A DNA stretch of 64,000 nt from Azorinus chamasolen (GCA_963576725.1 OY755241.1:26662853-26726852), one strand, 5' to 3'. Positions 55,001 through 64,000 are shown, counted from the stretch's first letter. Numbers and translations: made by a program. The notes: generated by a model not told the origin, from the sequence alone.

Positions 55001-56213
55001 GAAAAACTCTAAAAAACATAATGGTAGTGATCCTTTACCAAATGGTAAAGGTAACTCTGTGAAGCTGCACAACACGTATAGCAGCTTGGATGAGGAAGAA
55101 GTGATGGATGTACATACATCCATTGTCCCTTCTTCCAAATCCCCCAAAAAGAAAAAGGACAAGAAGCTTGTTCCTGTTACGCCTCCAACCTAACTAAATA
55201 TATTTTCATTAATCAATAATGAAAAATTGCGTAATACAATGGAATTGTAGAGGACTTAAGGCAAATTAAAACACCATTCATTCATTCATTCAAACCACAA
55301 ATTACTAGACATATTCTATATAAATGGCAGGAGTCTTGGAATGAGGAAATTCATAACAAGCTCCATGCTGTTAAACCTATTTTAGGTGAACATTTTTGTT
55401 CATGCTTGCCAATTCGGCGTGATGAGGTCGTATTGGCCAGAATAAGAATTGGACATTCTTTTTTAACTCATTCATTTTTACTGAAAGGCGAAGTTCAACC
55501 TGAATGTTTATTTTGTTTTGAGCCTTATACAATTCAGCACATTCTCATTGAATGTCCTGATTTAATCTTAATCAGAGATACGTTCTTTCAAGCAGATTCC
55601 CTGAGGGAACTGTTTGAGCTGGTAGAAATACCAAAAATATTTGATTTTTTAAAAGCCATTAATATATATTCTAAAATTTAAAAGGTATATTTTTAGAATG
55701 TCGATTATGTTTTGTCCTTATTTTATTTACAATCCCGTTGATCGGGACTGACATTTACATAATCTAGTGAGATTGTCTTTATTTGATTTCATCATGTAGA
55801 TTTATTTACATTATTTATTCGGCTCTATATGACCATCAGTGTCGATGGGCCGTAAAACACCATTCATTCATTCATTCATTCTATTATTTAGTGATTATAA
55901 TTCCTTAATTGGGAAGAATTCATGACTGAATAAACTTATGGTTTCCATTGTGCTCGCATACATGAAAAGCTACACAATAGACGTAAAAGGTTTACAAGAG
56001 CACATCTCTTTCATCAAATTTTTCTAGTAAAAGCCTAATTATATATATATATATATATATATATGTTTTGTTGCATATAGACATAACTCGATCAAACACA
56101 ATACAGTATATGTTGTTCTTTTTATTTATTTAGAACCAATGAGTTGCATCCTCTACAGCGAGAGTCCCGGTTACTTTGAAATCAACCAAGAACGAGACAT
56201 CATAACAGAATGA
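52040..56213 (+). CDS. Polinton major capsid protein (double jelly-roll), spliced
   Basis: Exon 1 is 52,040-53,255 and exon 2 is 56,134-56,213, giving about 431 residues with no internal stop. F54H12.2-like family, the presumed capsid-building protein of animal Polintons. The N-terminal part has [22 protein letters not shown] and [13 protein letters not shown]. The donor is GTGAGA at 53,256, and the acceptor TTTATTTATTTAG ends at 56,133. The phase matches, and copy 1 has an intron at exactly the same codon. In copy 2 a LINE inserted in the intron enlarges it to 2,878 bp. The TGA overlaps the protease start. Confidence 0.85.
53928..55193 (+). CDS. LINE family A ORF1 protein (three zinc knuckles)
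   Basis: A 421-residue nucleic-acid-binding protein that accompanies ORF2 in I/Jockey-type LINEs. The N-terminus is Ser/Lys-rich ([20 protein letters not shown]). Three CCHC-type knuckles occupy about 199-255: [28 protein letters not shown] and [15 protein letters not shown]. The tail is Ser- and Lys-rich ([11 protein letters not shown]). It binds the element's RNA. The frame is intact. ORF2 would start 25 bases downstream at 55,219 but is deleted. Confidence 0.9.
   Translation: MATPAKKRSNSNTNTFKRSRKDSESSESDRENTNQAQTINYWPRFLVICPVNDEQSLAKLSPFAVAKALQGLAGEPKDIKVLRSGKILVECAKKQQSDNLLKSKTFAGISIQVSPHQSLNFCKGVVRSRDLQHTNEEEMLAELNNQNVTEVKRIKFVRDGREIVTNTFILKFNVPFVPPRIKCGYLSLDVDPFIPNHLRCFNCQRFGHHKDKCTKKSICARCGQEDHDSSTCENPVQCFNCKGDHFVYSKECAKWKQEKEIQRIRVLQNVSFPEARNIVEASKPSTVAGSSYADKVKENTCKIQTRNAETQTIITWPHGAPNYKSISDSVVSGKSDMACQATQRSPQSQKNSNSTQSQKNSKKHNGSDPLPNGKGNSVKLHNTYSSLDEEEVMDVHTSIVPSSKSPKKKKDKKLVPVTPPT
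55219..55681 (+). pseudogene. LINE ORF2 remnant joined by tail sequence
   Basis: The start of ORF2 ([16 protein letters not shown]) is followed by tail repeats 55,268-55,291 and then by the C-terminal part of ORF2 ([12 protein letters not shown] to the end). Endonuclease, RT and RNase H are gone. Confidence 0.9.
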
Positions 56214-56680
56214 ACACATCACAGTTACGGTGTATCATATCTTGTGATTCGGTTCTTGATAGACGTGTTTTAGGGGTGTTTTCCGCAGATCATATACCAA
56301 AAGTTATACCAGTTCACCCTTGTGGTTTTATCGTAAATACAGACATTAGCAGAAAACCAGGCCACCACTGGCTTGCATTTTTCATGTATGATGAAGTAAT
56401 AGAGTGTTTTGACAGTTATGGGCAACACCCTGGTGTATACAACCTCCAGTTTAACTCATGGATTCAACAACAACATGCTCATATAATCCGCGTGAACAAA
56501 CAGCGTATTCAGAGTGACTCATCAAATGTGTGTGGACTATATTGTATTTATTTTCTTCATCAGAGACTAATGGGATATAGCATGAATAACATTGTTCAAG
56601 TATTTAATGTTGCCGATACAAAGGCTAATGATCGTTTTATATTTAACATGCTATCCTCTGTTTATTCACATTGTAAATGA
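56210..56680 (+). CDS. Polinton adenovirus-type cysteine protease
   Basis: A 156-residue maturation protease (adenain-like, C5 family). The expected catalytic set is present: H53 in GHHWLAFFMY, D68 in CFDSYGQHPG, Q101 in KQRIQSDSSN and C108 in NVCGLYCIYF. Adenovirus proteases are about 200 residues; Polinton versions are shorter. It would process capsid or core proteins in the virion. The start ATG overlaps the capsid stop. The copy 1 version is truncated before these residues. Confidence 0.9.
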   Translation: MNTSQLRCIISCDSVLDRRVLGVFSADHIPKVIPVHPCGFIVNTDISRKPGHHWLAFFMYDEVIECFDSYGQHPGVYNLQFNSWIQQQHAHIIRVNKQRIQSDSSNVCGLYCIYFLHQRLMGYSMNNIVQVFNVADTKANDRFIFNMLSSVYSHCK

Positions 56681-56854
56681 AATGTATATATATATCACAC
56701 CTGTAGAGCATTCTTTCTGTAAATATCTTCTGTATAATCAAGAAAATTATAATCGAATTTGATTGATTTTATTATTGTGTTTATATGTCAAATCAAAATA
56801 AAACATATGCATATATTGAATTAAAATCAATTTAAAATGAATGAACATAATTTT

Positions 56855-57010
56855 GTAAATAGTGTTGTTTTTTATTTTATTTTATTTTATTTTATTTTTT
56901 TATTTTTTTTTAATAATTTGAAAAGAAAAAAAAAATCTGTTTTCAAATTATTAAAAAAAAATAAAAAAAATAAATAAATAAATAAAATAAAAGCAACACT
57001 ATTTAAAACA
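56855..57010. terminator. AT-rich palindrome between convergent genes
   Basis: The block AAATAGTGTTG plus T-rich runs, then AATAATTTGAAAA, mirrors TTTTCAAATTATT and A-rich runs plus CAACACTATTTA. Arms are about 70 bp, interrupted by low complexity. It sits between the protease (+) and the polymerase (-), where both transcripts should end. A role in 3' end formation is inference. Likely polyadenylation signals (AATAAA) are nearby at about 56,799. Confidence 0.6.
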
Positions 57011-57973
57011 TGTATATTCATTTTGAATATCAGATTGAAAAAAATGTAGATGTTGCTATCGGATTGAAAAAAAAACAAAAAAACAACAACAACGATGTTA
57101 CCATCAACCTTTATTATACATAAACATATATATTTTTTTTTTTTTTTACCAATAGTTATACACTAGTCAAACTATACCTTACAGTCATAGTGACTCCTAA
57201 TATCATCACGTTGCAAGAGATAGTGCCCATATGAAAGACTTATCTATTGGGTTAAGCAAGTATCTTTTATCATCAAAAGCAGACAACCCTGTTTTTACAA
57301 TAGTGTCGCAGAATAACTCATGGTTTCGACTTTGTATGGTTGTCATACTTGAGTGTTTCTGCGTTTCACTGAAAAGAACGTCCTTATAATTGTTAAAGCA
57401 CAAGTCCTTCTTAACTGTCACTTTAGCAATGCCTTTTGCACGTTTTGACTCGCCACCGGAACCACTTAACAATCCGTCTTCCAACCTACTCAAGCGGAAC
57501 GAATACATTTTACTCCTCAAACCTACAAATTCACTGATTGGAACTATAGTCTCATCCTTCATTTTTCCCAAGGCCTTTTTATTTACATCAGAATGTAGAG
57601 TATGATTGATGGGAAAGTCAGATGTATCATACAATTGCAGATCCTCCTCCATATCTTTATAGAGGTCCTCTGTTTCACAGTAAAACAGCAAGCTATCAGT
57701 GTCTGTCATTTGTAATTCTATCTTGCTTCCATACTTCTGTTTGAGATGGTTGTAATAGAAATCATACATTGCTAGTTTTGATAGGTCTAGAATACACATT
57801 CCGCTGTAACAAGGCTTAAAAAGTTTGACTTTTTGTCGGTCTAATTCAACGGCCACAAGATCTTCTGAAAATATTTTTGCCGTCTTGTAAGTGGGTTTAG
57901 CACTGATCTTCTTCAAACGAGTTTTAGTATGAACCAGCTCTATATTTTTATGCTTTCGGACATTCTCCATTGT

Positions 57974-58222
57974 CTGCAATAGAAAAAACAACAATATACT
58001 GTAAGGTTATTTTTTATTATTATTATTATTTATTTTTATGTAAAAAAACAAAAACAACAACAACATACTTGGTAGATTTTATAAATAATCTAAATATATG
58101 TATTCATTTTAAAAGTAGAAAATAATATAAAAGCCTACTTAACATGTTTATTTATAAGCAAATTATTCTTTAAATATTTATTTTATAAAATACAAAATAA
58201 TTTGAAAAAAAAGCTTGCTTAC
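57974..58222 (-). other. Intron in the Polinton DNA polymerase gene
   Basis: In coding sense GTAAGC opens and CTATTGCAG closes a 249-base AT-rich intron. The residues on either side belong to a continuous conserved motif region, which makes the splice convincing. Confidence 0.8.
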
Positions 58223-61200
58223 TTTTCCAAACACACTGCAATTCATGTGTGGAATGTGGAAGTTGAGTGTTTTCTTCTGTCTGTGTTAAAGTCAATGTAT
58301 TGTTTCATCCAAGAGTCCTGATGAAATTGTAATATACGATGAATTTGTTTAATTTCCATCCCCAAGTCTAGGTAAAGCTGAAGGTTTCGATAATGCACAA
58401 TGTATTTGTCTTTATCTTGAAGGGTTGTGAGTAGTTTTTTGTCCGTACTTGATCTGAGCGGCATATCATCCTCAGGTTCTTTTCCATGAAGCTTTTTCCA
58501 TAACTGTTTCGCGTAAGGTGATAGGTAATCATTTGGAATGTGCTTGGTTTCAGGTGCAAGAGGGTAGTCATTATGATCAATATGATACTGCGATGGATAA
58601 TGCAAAGACACTTCTAAAATATAACCTATATCATCCTCAGCTGAAACCTCATACAAGTTAAAGTCTTCTAATTCTTGCTTATCAAGAAAGCGAAAAGAGC
58701 CTATAGGTAATTTTTGAATCATGGCATAACCATACAAATTATTCATGTCCAAGTATTGCAAATCGGAAGTAGGTTTAGAGGGGTTAAAATCCTCTAAATA
58801 AGGGTTGTTAGCCTTTTTATGACGATGACAAACTTGAGATATGCCACCTCTCGATCCTCGCTCAACAAACAAAATTTGATCAATATTTGTCATTAATTCT
58901 AGCTTAACCTCTGTCATCTTCAAACATGCAGCCCAAGATAAACCTGGTGAGGTATAAAAGTGAGCAGCATCAAGATCATACTGCTTCATACACACATCTC
59001 GAAAAGCTTCAAAGACGTCGCACAAAAGAATAACATCTGTTTTTAAGTATAGGTCATGATATTGTCCTAACGTTTGCAGTTTAAATTGTTTGAAAACGTT
59101 TTGCGCATGAGCATAATCCATGCTAGATATTCCCTCTCGTTTTATGTTAGAATAAAACTCTTTTTTTTTTCGGAAGTGAAGTTTCATTGAATCTGCTTTC
59201 ATGAGACATGTAGTCGTATGGGTAAACTCCCTTACGTAAAAGTAGCTTGGCTAGCTCACGTTTAGGAAATTCAGTTAGAACATGTGGGAATGTATTTACT
59301 CCATCCTTAGCGAGATCATCAACCAAAATCTCAAGAGAAGAAGGTAAAAACTGAAAACTATCAATAAATCGTAAGTCGCCTAAGGAAAAGCTAACATAGC
59401 GCTCAGAGTTCTGAGCAATACACGTCAGTTTTTCATCCTTGAATTGTCCAATAATTTGACATACAATATGAGCATCAAAATTCGTGAGATTATGGAAAAT
59501 AACCGGAATGTGTTTAACTTGCTGACAATTTAAATTACAATGGTTATGAGCCATTCCAATGAATGCACCAGTCACATGATTGTGATGACGCACTGATTTG
59601 TTAGCAGAGAGGTAGTAATGACTAAAATTTTGCTTGCAGATGCAGCACATGATAGGTTTGTTTATCATGCGTATGTCCTCGTCTGTTAAAGTCATAGGCT
59701 TTACCTTTTCAAGAATCTTTTGTATATTAGCCATTTCTAATAATAGACTTGTCAATGAGTTTGGACGAGGCGTCCATCCCTCTATATACTACAGTTGGTT
59801 TGGTATACATAGGATCTGTGCAAACCACTTTATAACCAAAGCCACACACTTCTAGTTTTGTGATTGGAGTCCTACTAGAATGATTTGAAGATGGAGAACA
59901 TGTAGGAAGTTTAACATTTAAAGTTTCAAAGTCAGCATAGATCACAAAAGGAATACGTAAAGTTTTTTCAAACTCCTTAAATTCTAATGTATCATTCTGA
60001 CCTGGAATCGGAAGTTCTACTTTCCGAGCTCCATGAATCCTACAGTGTGAAATATGATCTTGCAACAGTGATTCCTTAGTGAACCCATGTAAACAATAAG
60101 AGCAGAAATGGAAGGAACCTTTATATCCTTTTATTCTCGATAAGAATCTATTCAAATCCGTAATCAGACAATAGTGAGACTTCTCACCACTTTTCAACCA
60201 TAACAAATCAACATGATGTAATCGATGGGGGTGTGAAGTAATTTTCAATGGAAAAATTTCTTTATCATCATAACCAAAGACATTGACTGACAGGCTCGGA
60301 TTTTGATTTTCAAATTTATCAATCTGAGAGAGTGGTACTGGATATTGAATTCCGATCATGTTAATTTCATCAGTGAAAGAGATGTACTGCCCCACGTGGG
60401 TGGAGTTTTTTCTGGTTGGATGAAGCGATGCTAAAATGGAGTAAAGAAAACAACGATTATCCGCGTTCATGATATTGAGAACACCATGGCAAAGGGCTAG
60501 ACTTTTAGGAAGAGGGATATAGGAAGACCCTGACAGAGGAGAATATGCTATAGTATGAATTTCAAGTTTAACGACTTTATTCACATACCATCCCGACCCT
60601 TCTCTCAAATACTTTTCTATACTTGCATGAATCTTCTGTAAGGCTTCATGTAAATTATGGTCATTGAACGTCTCCACGTTTAATAAAATATAGGACCTAC
60701 TTCGAAAGAAAGGTGAAGTCGCTATCAATGTTCCATCTCCCGCGTCTCGCTCCATTTCTACCTGCACACACATATTCCATTTTATACCACCTATCTCCCT
60801 TAGCCGCGAATGTAAGATATTCACCACATTCTCTTTAACGTTAGCTAAAAAGGTGAGGAGATCATACTGTTCTCCGTCTTTTGGATAAACATTGATATTT
60901 TGCACACTCCGTTGTAAAGCTGTTTCCTCAGTAGTATCCCGCTTTGCTTCAGATAATTCATTATTGATCACTACTGGGGCTGTTTCGAAAGCATTAGAGA
61001 TGTTAGGAGAAGTTGAAGATGTTTGTTTTCGTCCTCCTGACTGATTCAAGGTATGCATTTCGTCTACATGTTTGAATAAGTCTGCATAGTTAAAGAACAT
61101 TTCTGAACAATGTTTACACTGGAATCGTGAACATTTTTCAGTAGAGAATGAACAAGTTTTATTTCCTTTACGCACTGATTTTATTCCATGTTTTTTCTTC

Positions 61201-61256
61201 TTATGAGCACTCAGATTATCCCGTCTGTTATAGGTTACACCACAGAGGTTACAACT

Positions 61257-61534
61257 ATACTTTGACACATGACTTAATTTGTGTCGCTTCAAACTTTTAC
61301 CTGTTTTCAGACTTTTACCACATATCTCACATTTATAACTAAGGGCTTGTTCGATTTCTTCTACAGCTCGAACAAGTAAATCTTCATCAGTATCATACTT
61401 TGACACATGACTTAATTTGTGTCGCTTCAAACTTTTACCTGTTTTCAGACTTTTACCACATATCTCACATTTATAACTAAGGGCTTGTTCGATTTCTTCT
61501 ACAGCTCGAACAAGTAAATCTTCATCAGTATCAC
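61257..61534 (-). repeat. 138-bp exact tandem duplication in PolB N-terminus
   Basis: Two adjacent 138-bp units (61,257-61,394 and 61,395-61,532) are identical and in frame. They duplicate 46 residues including one C2H2 finger (CEICGKSLKTGKSLKRH) and an acidic linker. Confidence 0.95.
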
Positions 61535-61598
61535 TAAACTCTATTCGAGATGACTTAGGGTTATCTTGATCCTGTATGCTATTCCTTCTTCTCTTCAT

Positions 61599-61904
61599 TT
61601 TGTCTAAAACAACAACAACAAAAGAATTTAGTCACTTACAACAATGTTTCATTTATTATCTATATAAGAGTTAAACAGTGTTACAATTCATAATAAGTAA
61701 GTTTAAATCTGCTAAAAATAGTCATATATGATCACATGTTATAACGTTCCATTTATTATCTATATGAGAGTTAACATTATCAAATTTATTATCATAATGA
61801 GTGTTAAAGTGTAAACCTAAATTTATTTTCACAATGAGTGTTTAAGTAAGTGTAAAGTAAGTAGGCGTTTAGGTAAGTGTAAACTAAGATTGTGTTTACC
61901 TGAT
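61599..61904. other. Spacer with short repeats
   Basis: Upstream of the polymerase start. ATTTATTATCTATATAAGAGTTAA and close variants recur near 61,651 and 61,750, and ATGAGTGTTAAAGT-like words near 61,797 and 61,834. It probably holds the PolB promoter. Confidence 0.4.
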
Positions 61905-62484
61905 TTAGAAGTGGTAATTAATCCAAGTTTTTTTCATTGTTGGAGAATGTTTTGCACGACTGTTAGGCTGTCTACTGAGTGGCTTCTTCACTGATCGTTC
62001 TACATAAAACCTAGGCGGTGTGGTTGTAGTAGTCTGCTCTGAATTTAAACTGTTCCTGTCTGGGAATGTCGGGAATGTCGTCTCTTTTTGTTCGGCCTTG
62101 TCACTCTCCATAAACCGGTTTAAACCCCCGGTGACTTTTGTCACTGACCGTTCCAAGGCGGTACTTCCATCTTCCTCCTATTGTATGTTTGTTTTGTCTT
62201 TGTGCGTCTCTTGTTGTTTTTTCTGCCTATGTACGTTTGCTGTTTCTTTGTGTTGCTGTTCGGGCGAGTGTTTGTTCTGTATGTGGTGTTTCCTGCATGA
62301 CTCATTTTTGTACTTTTGTATTTACCTCACTTGGGGTTGGAGGAATATTATCTCGCACGGATGAGTTCGTTTCATTTATAGAAGATGGGGTCTCAGCTCC
62401 ACCCACCGGATTTCCTTGTTTCTCCACTTGCTCAAGCAATCGATCATACTTTAACTTAGGTATTAACACCAATTCTTGTGCCAT
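61905..62484 (-). pseudogene. Polinton small protein, split by a Penelope-type tail
   Basis: Starts MAQELVLIPKLKYDRLLEQVE at 62,484 (a start I associate with a conserved Polinton ORF), then polar sequence up to about 62,318. The 209-bp repeat follows. The frame resumes at about 62,108 with a Thr/Pro-rich part and ends SPTMKKTWINYHF. Role unknown. Confidence 0.65.
62109..62317 (+). repeat. 209-bp Penelope-type 3' tail, copy b
   Basis: Same 209 bp as at 37,600 with only a few differences. Both start CATAAACCGG and end GTACTTTT. No convincing target duplication. It interrupts a Polinton gene, so it inserted after that element arrived. Confidence 0.8.
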
Positions 62485-62486
62485 AG

Positions 62487-62795
62487 TTATAACTCAGATG
62501 CAATAACCTTAAGAACTCTTTGAAAATATTGAAAATGCTTTAACAATATACGTTTGCGAGTTCGGATGGATATTTGTTTACTTACAAAACGACGAATAAC
62601 TGCTCTATGCTTCTGCAAAATCTTTTTATCCTGCTGACTCAATGTGCGTGTCCCAACAAGAATGTTATATACAACTTGTACTATAGCTTTTAATTGTCCG
62701 TAATCAATTGTACGCAGTAAAGCACGTTGTTGGGAAGGCGTTGTGGTGAGAAGAAGCTTTAAGAAAGAAGTGTGTTTCTGTATCAGAGTATTCAT
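62487..62795 (-). CDS. Polinton conserved small basic protein
   Basis: An intact 102-residue ORF, mostly helical and basic: LLLTTTPSQQRALLRTIDYG, VQVVYNILVGTRTLSQQDKK, then RKRILLKHFQ. I recognise it as a small ORF found repeatedly in aquatic-animal Polintons next to the ATPase. Function is unknown. The start overlaps the ATPase stop by ATGA, which suggests linked translation. Confidence 0.7.
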   Translation of the reverse strand: MNTLIQKHTSFLKLLLTTTPSQQRALLRTIDYGQLKAIVQVVYNILVGTRTLSQQDKKILQKHRAVIRRFVSKQISIRTRKRILLKHFQYFQRVLKVIASEL

Positions 62796-63426
62796 GTCGT
62801 CCTCTCTGATTGATAGACAGTAGTGGTCTGTCCTGGTAAAATGTGTGTGCGTAACTTATACATTGGATCAGAATGCGGTGAGAGATCTATTAACAAATAT
62901 CCATACTTTGACGATGTAGCCTTCCTATATGCATCCATAAAATACTTGGTCTGTCCTGGGAAAATCTGACGACCTAACACTTGTACTTGCAACTCATCTC
63001 TCTGATTTTTAAACAGAATAAAGTAGTGTGTATTCAAACTTATGGTGCGAAATTCTTTACTCGAGCTAAACGCGTTCTGACAGATGAAAAAAACACTGAA
63101 GAAGAGATGGTGAGAATACTGACAAAACAGATCTACCACATCTCCACTTTTTGCGCTTTTTTATGATCCGATTCTTTAACATGCCAAGCCTCTAAATCTT
63201 CTCGAGTTGGAAGACCTTGATGAAACACTATCCACGGTATAGTCTCTTTTATTCTATCAAACATAGGTTGATACACTCCATATGCAAAGATTATCATCTT
63301 TGGTTTTTGCGTGAATAGTGCATTAACATCTTTCAGTACATCGAAAACAAATGATGTTTTTCCAGAACCCGTTGGCCCTGCAATTATACACGTAGAGGGT
63401 GACTGAAATTTCACTAGTGCTTCCAT
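62792..63426 (-). pseudogene. Polinton genome-packaging ATPase (FtsK/HerA type), broken in the middle
   Basis: The first part (63,426-63,133) has the Walker A motif in IIAGPTGSGKTSFVFDVL. The second part (63,139-62,792, other frame) has LFCQYSHHLFFSVFFICQNAF (the sensor region), then FRTISLNTHYFILFKN and GRQIFPGQTKYF, all family hallmarks. The acidic Walker B segment expected just before LFCQYSHH is missing, and the frame shifts there. So a deletion of a few dozen bases is likely, and the ATPase is inactive. It normally pumps DNA into capsids. Confidence 0.88.
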
Positions 63427-63443
63427 TTATCCTCTTTGAGTGT

Positions 63444-63525
63444 CTTTGAGAAATGGCTATACTATTTGGAAACTCATAGTATATATATACGACGAGTTTT
63501 AAAATAGTATAGCCATTTCTCAAAG
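63444..63525. repeat. Hairpin upstream of the ATPase
   Basis: A 24-bp perfect inverted repeat (CTTTGAGAAATGGCTATACT... at 63,444-63,467 and 63,502-63,525) with a 34-bp AT-rich loop. It lies just before the ATPase start. Confidence 0.9.
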
Positions 63526-64000
63526 GGTATTTGCGGTTTGTGTTTGATGTATTGAAAAGAATGTTTGCAATGAATTTTGCAAAATGATATTAACAGGTGA
63601 AACAGACACATACATTGATAAATATTTTTTATTTATTTATTTTGTATTGATTAACATTGCATACACTGATTGTATTGAAAAAGGTACATACCAAATAAAA
63701 AAAAATCAAATAAATACATATTCCCATCACCGCAAAACAATATATGAACATTTAGATAAAGAAAAACACATTCCCATCATCACACACACACACTATAAAT
63801 AAACATGAAGATAACGTCTTAAGAAAGGGTAATTCAGTTTGCTCTGTTAAAACATTTTTTTTTTAACTTGTAAAATGAATGAAGAGGTGTTAAGTCAACA
63901 TGGTTAATTCTAGCACCCACAAGTATTGTCAGATGAAAACCGTCCAAATAGCAGATTATTGGGCGTGTCATGTGAGACACTTTCAGTCTGAATATGATAA
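63526..64000. other. No gene recognised
   Basis: AT-rich DNA on the right side of Polinton copy 2. The terminal sequence of the element is not seen. A short CA-rich tract lies near 63,780. Confidence 0.4.

Larger units (their letters stand above)
53299..55877 (+). mobile_element. I-like LINE family A copy inside the capsid intron, internally deleted
   Basis: Target duplication ATTCTATTATTTAG at 53,285-53,298 and 55,878-55,891. The 5' end is complete (starts TACCCCCTGCTGGCGGGGG), with a 630-bp 5' UTR and full ORF1. After the first 16 codons of ORF2 the sequence jumps at about 55,267 to a copy of the LINE tail (AAACACC and ATTC units, to 55,291), then to the last part of ORF2 and a second tail. 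About 3.2 kb of ORF2 is missing. Confidence 0.9.
57206..61598 (-). pseudogene. Polinton protein-primed DNA polymerase B, spliced, three frame breaks
   Basis: The replicative polymerase. Starting at ATG 61,598, the N-terminal region has C2H2 zinc fingers, then a cysteine-rich segment, then exonuclease motif I in VIYADFETLN (near residue 550). The next segment (59,755-59,147) has a CxxC/HHNH zinc site and FHNLTNFDAHI (Exo II). The third (59,202-58,243) has LKTDVILLCDVF (Exo III) and YLDMNNLYGYAM (Pol A). The last (57,973-57,206) has MTDTDSLLFY (Pol C). Breaks occur near 59,740, in a T10 run at 59,161-59,170 and near 58,245. An intron from 58,222 (GTAAGC) to 57,974 (TTGCAG) separates FGK from TMENVRK in phase 0. 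Confidence 0.9.
49616..64000. mobile_element. Polinton/Maverick (adintovirus-like) copy 2, right end outside window
   Basis: Left terminus at AGTAGTGTAAAAACC, shared with copy 1. The rightward arm encodes integrase, penton-like protein, basic protein, capsid protein and protease. The leftward arm encodes protein-primed PolB, two small proteins and an FtsK/HerA-type packaging ATPase. This is the standard Polinton set, so it may once have made virions. The complement of the terminus was not found before 64,000, so the right end lies beyond. Damage: frameshifts in the basic protein, PolB and ATPase, a LINE in the capsid intron, and a Penelope-type tail. Confidence 0.92.

Noticed and set aside
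56880..57075. 63-residue Phe/Lys-rich ORF near 56,887-57,078
   Set aside because: Produced by A/T homopolymer runs of the palindrome.
63526..64000. Right terminal repeat of Polinton copy 2
   Set aside because: The complement of AGTAGTGTAAAAACC is not in this stretch; the end must lie beyond the window.

Overview
This is AT-rich animal nuclear DNA, most likely from a marine or freshwater bivalve mollusc (inferred from the repeat families, not proven). It is almost entirely accessory DNA. I see only one plausible host gene, at 40,092-41,975. The rest is mobile or virus-derived: a PIF/Harbinger transposon, a young Ty3/gypsy LTR element, two Polinton/Maverick (adintovirus-like) elements, Penelope-type and I-like retroelements nested in one another, a large foldback element, several MITEs, and two clusters of small virus-like genes.

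Layout. 1-1,912: a spliced but frameshifted HARBI1-like transposase (-). 3,948-14,995: a complete gypsy element (-) with 216-bp LTRs differing by one base and a GTATT target duplication. Its Gag starts with a helix-hairpin-helix-like domain, its Pol ends in a PHD finger, and a third ORF carries a TatD-type nuclease domain. All its non-coding spacers hold arrays of short hairpins with variable stems and constant loops. 15,130-15,830: tandem repeats. 16,337-28,655: Polinton copy 1, a pseudo-element broken by two Penelope-type insertions, a 4.7-kb foldback element, frameshifts and stop codons.

28,660-38,065: virus-like small genes (BIR protein, cysteine/histidine-rich protein, a possible PC4-like protein, a split membrane protein) mixed with nested I-like LINEs. 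38,211-39,990: a tandem-repeat MITE and unassigned DNA. 40,092-41,975: a type I membrane protein gene with two alternative transmembrane/tail exons. 41,511-45,122: MITEs, a pearl-like tandem-array element and a LINE tail. 45,474-49,509: a second cluster of virus-like small genes. 49,616 to beyond 64,000: Polinton copy 2. Its rightward arm holds integrase, penton-like protein, basic protein, major capsid protein and protease. Its leftward arm holds protein-primed DNA polymerase, two small proteins and the packaging ATPase.

Copy 2 looks recent but several of its genes carry frameshifts, some in homopolymers, so assembly error and real decay both need considering. In both copies the capsid gene has an intron at the same place near its 3' end; in copy 2 that intron has been enlarged by a LINE. 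The most interesting signals are the gypsy hairpin arrays with its HhH/PHD/TatD domain set, the conserved Polinton capsid intron, and the alternative membrane exons of the host-like gene.
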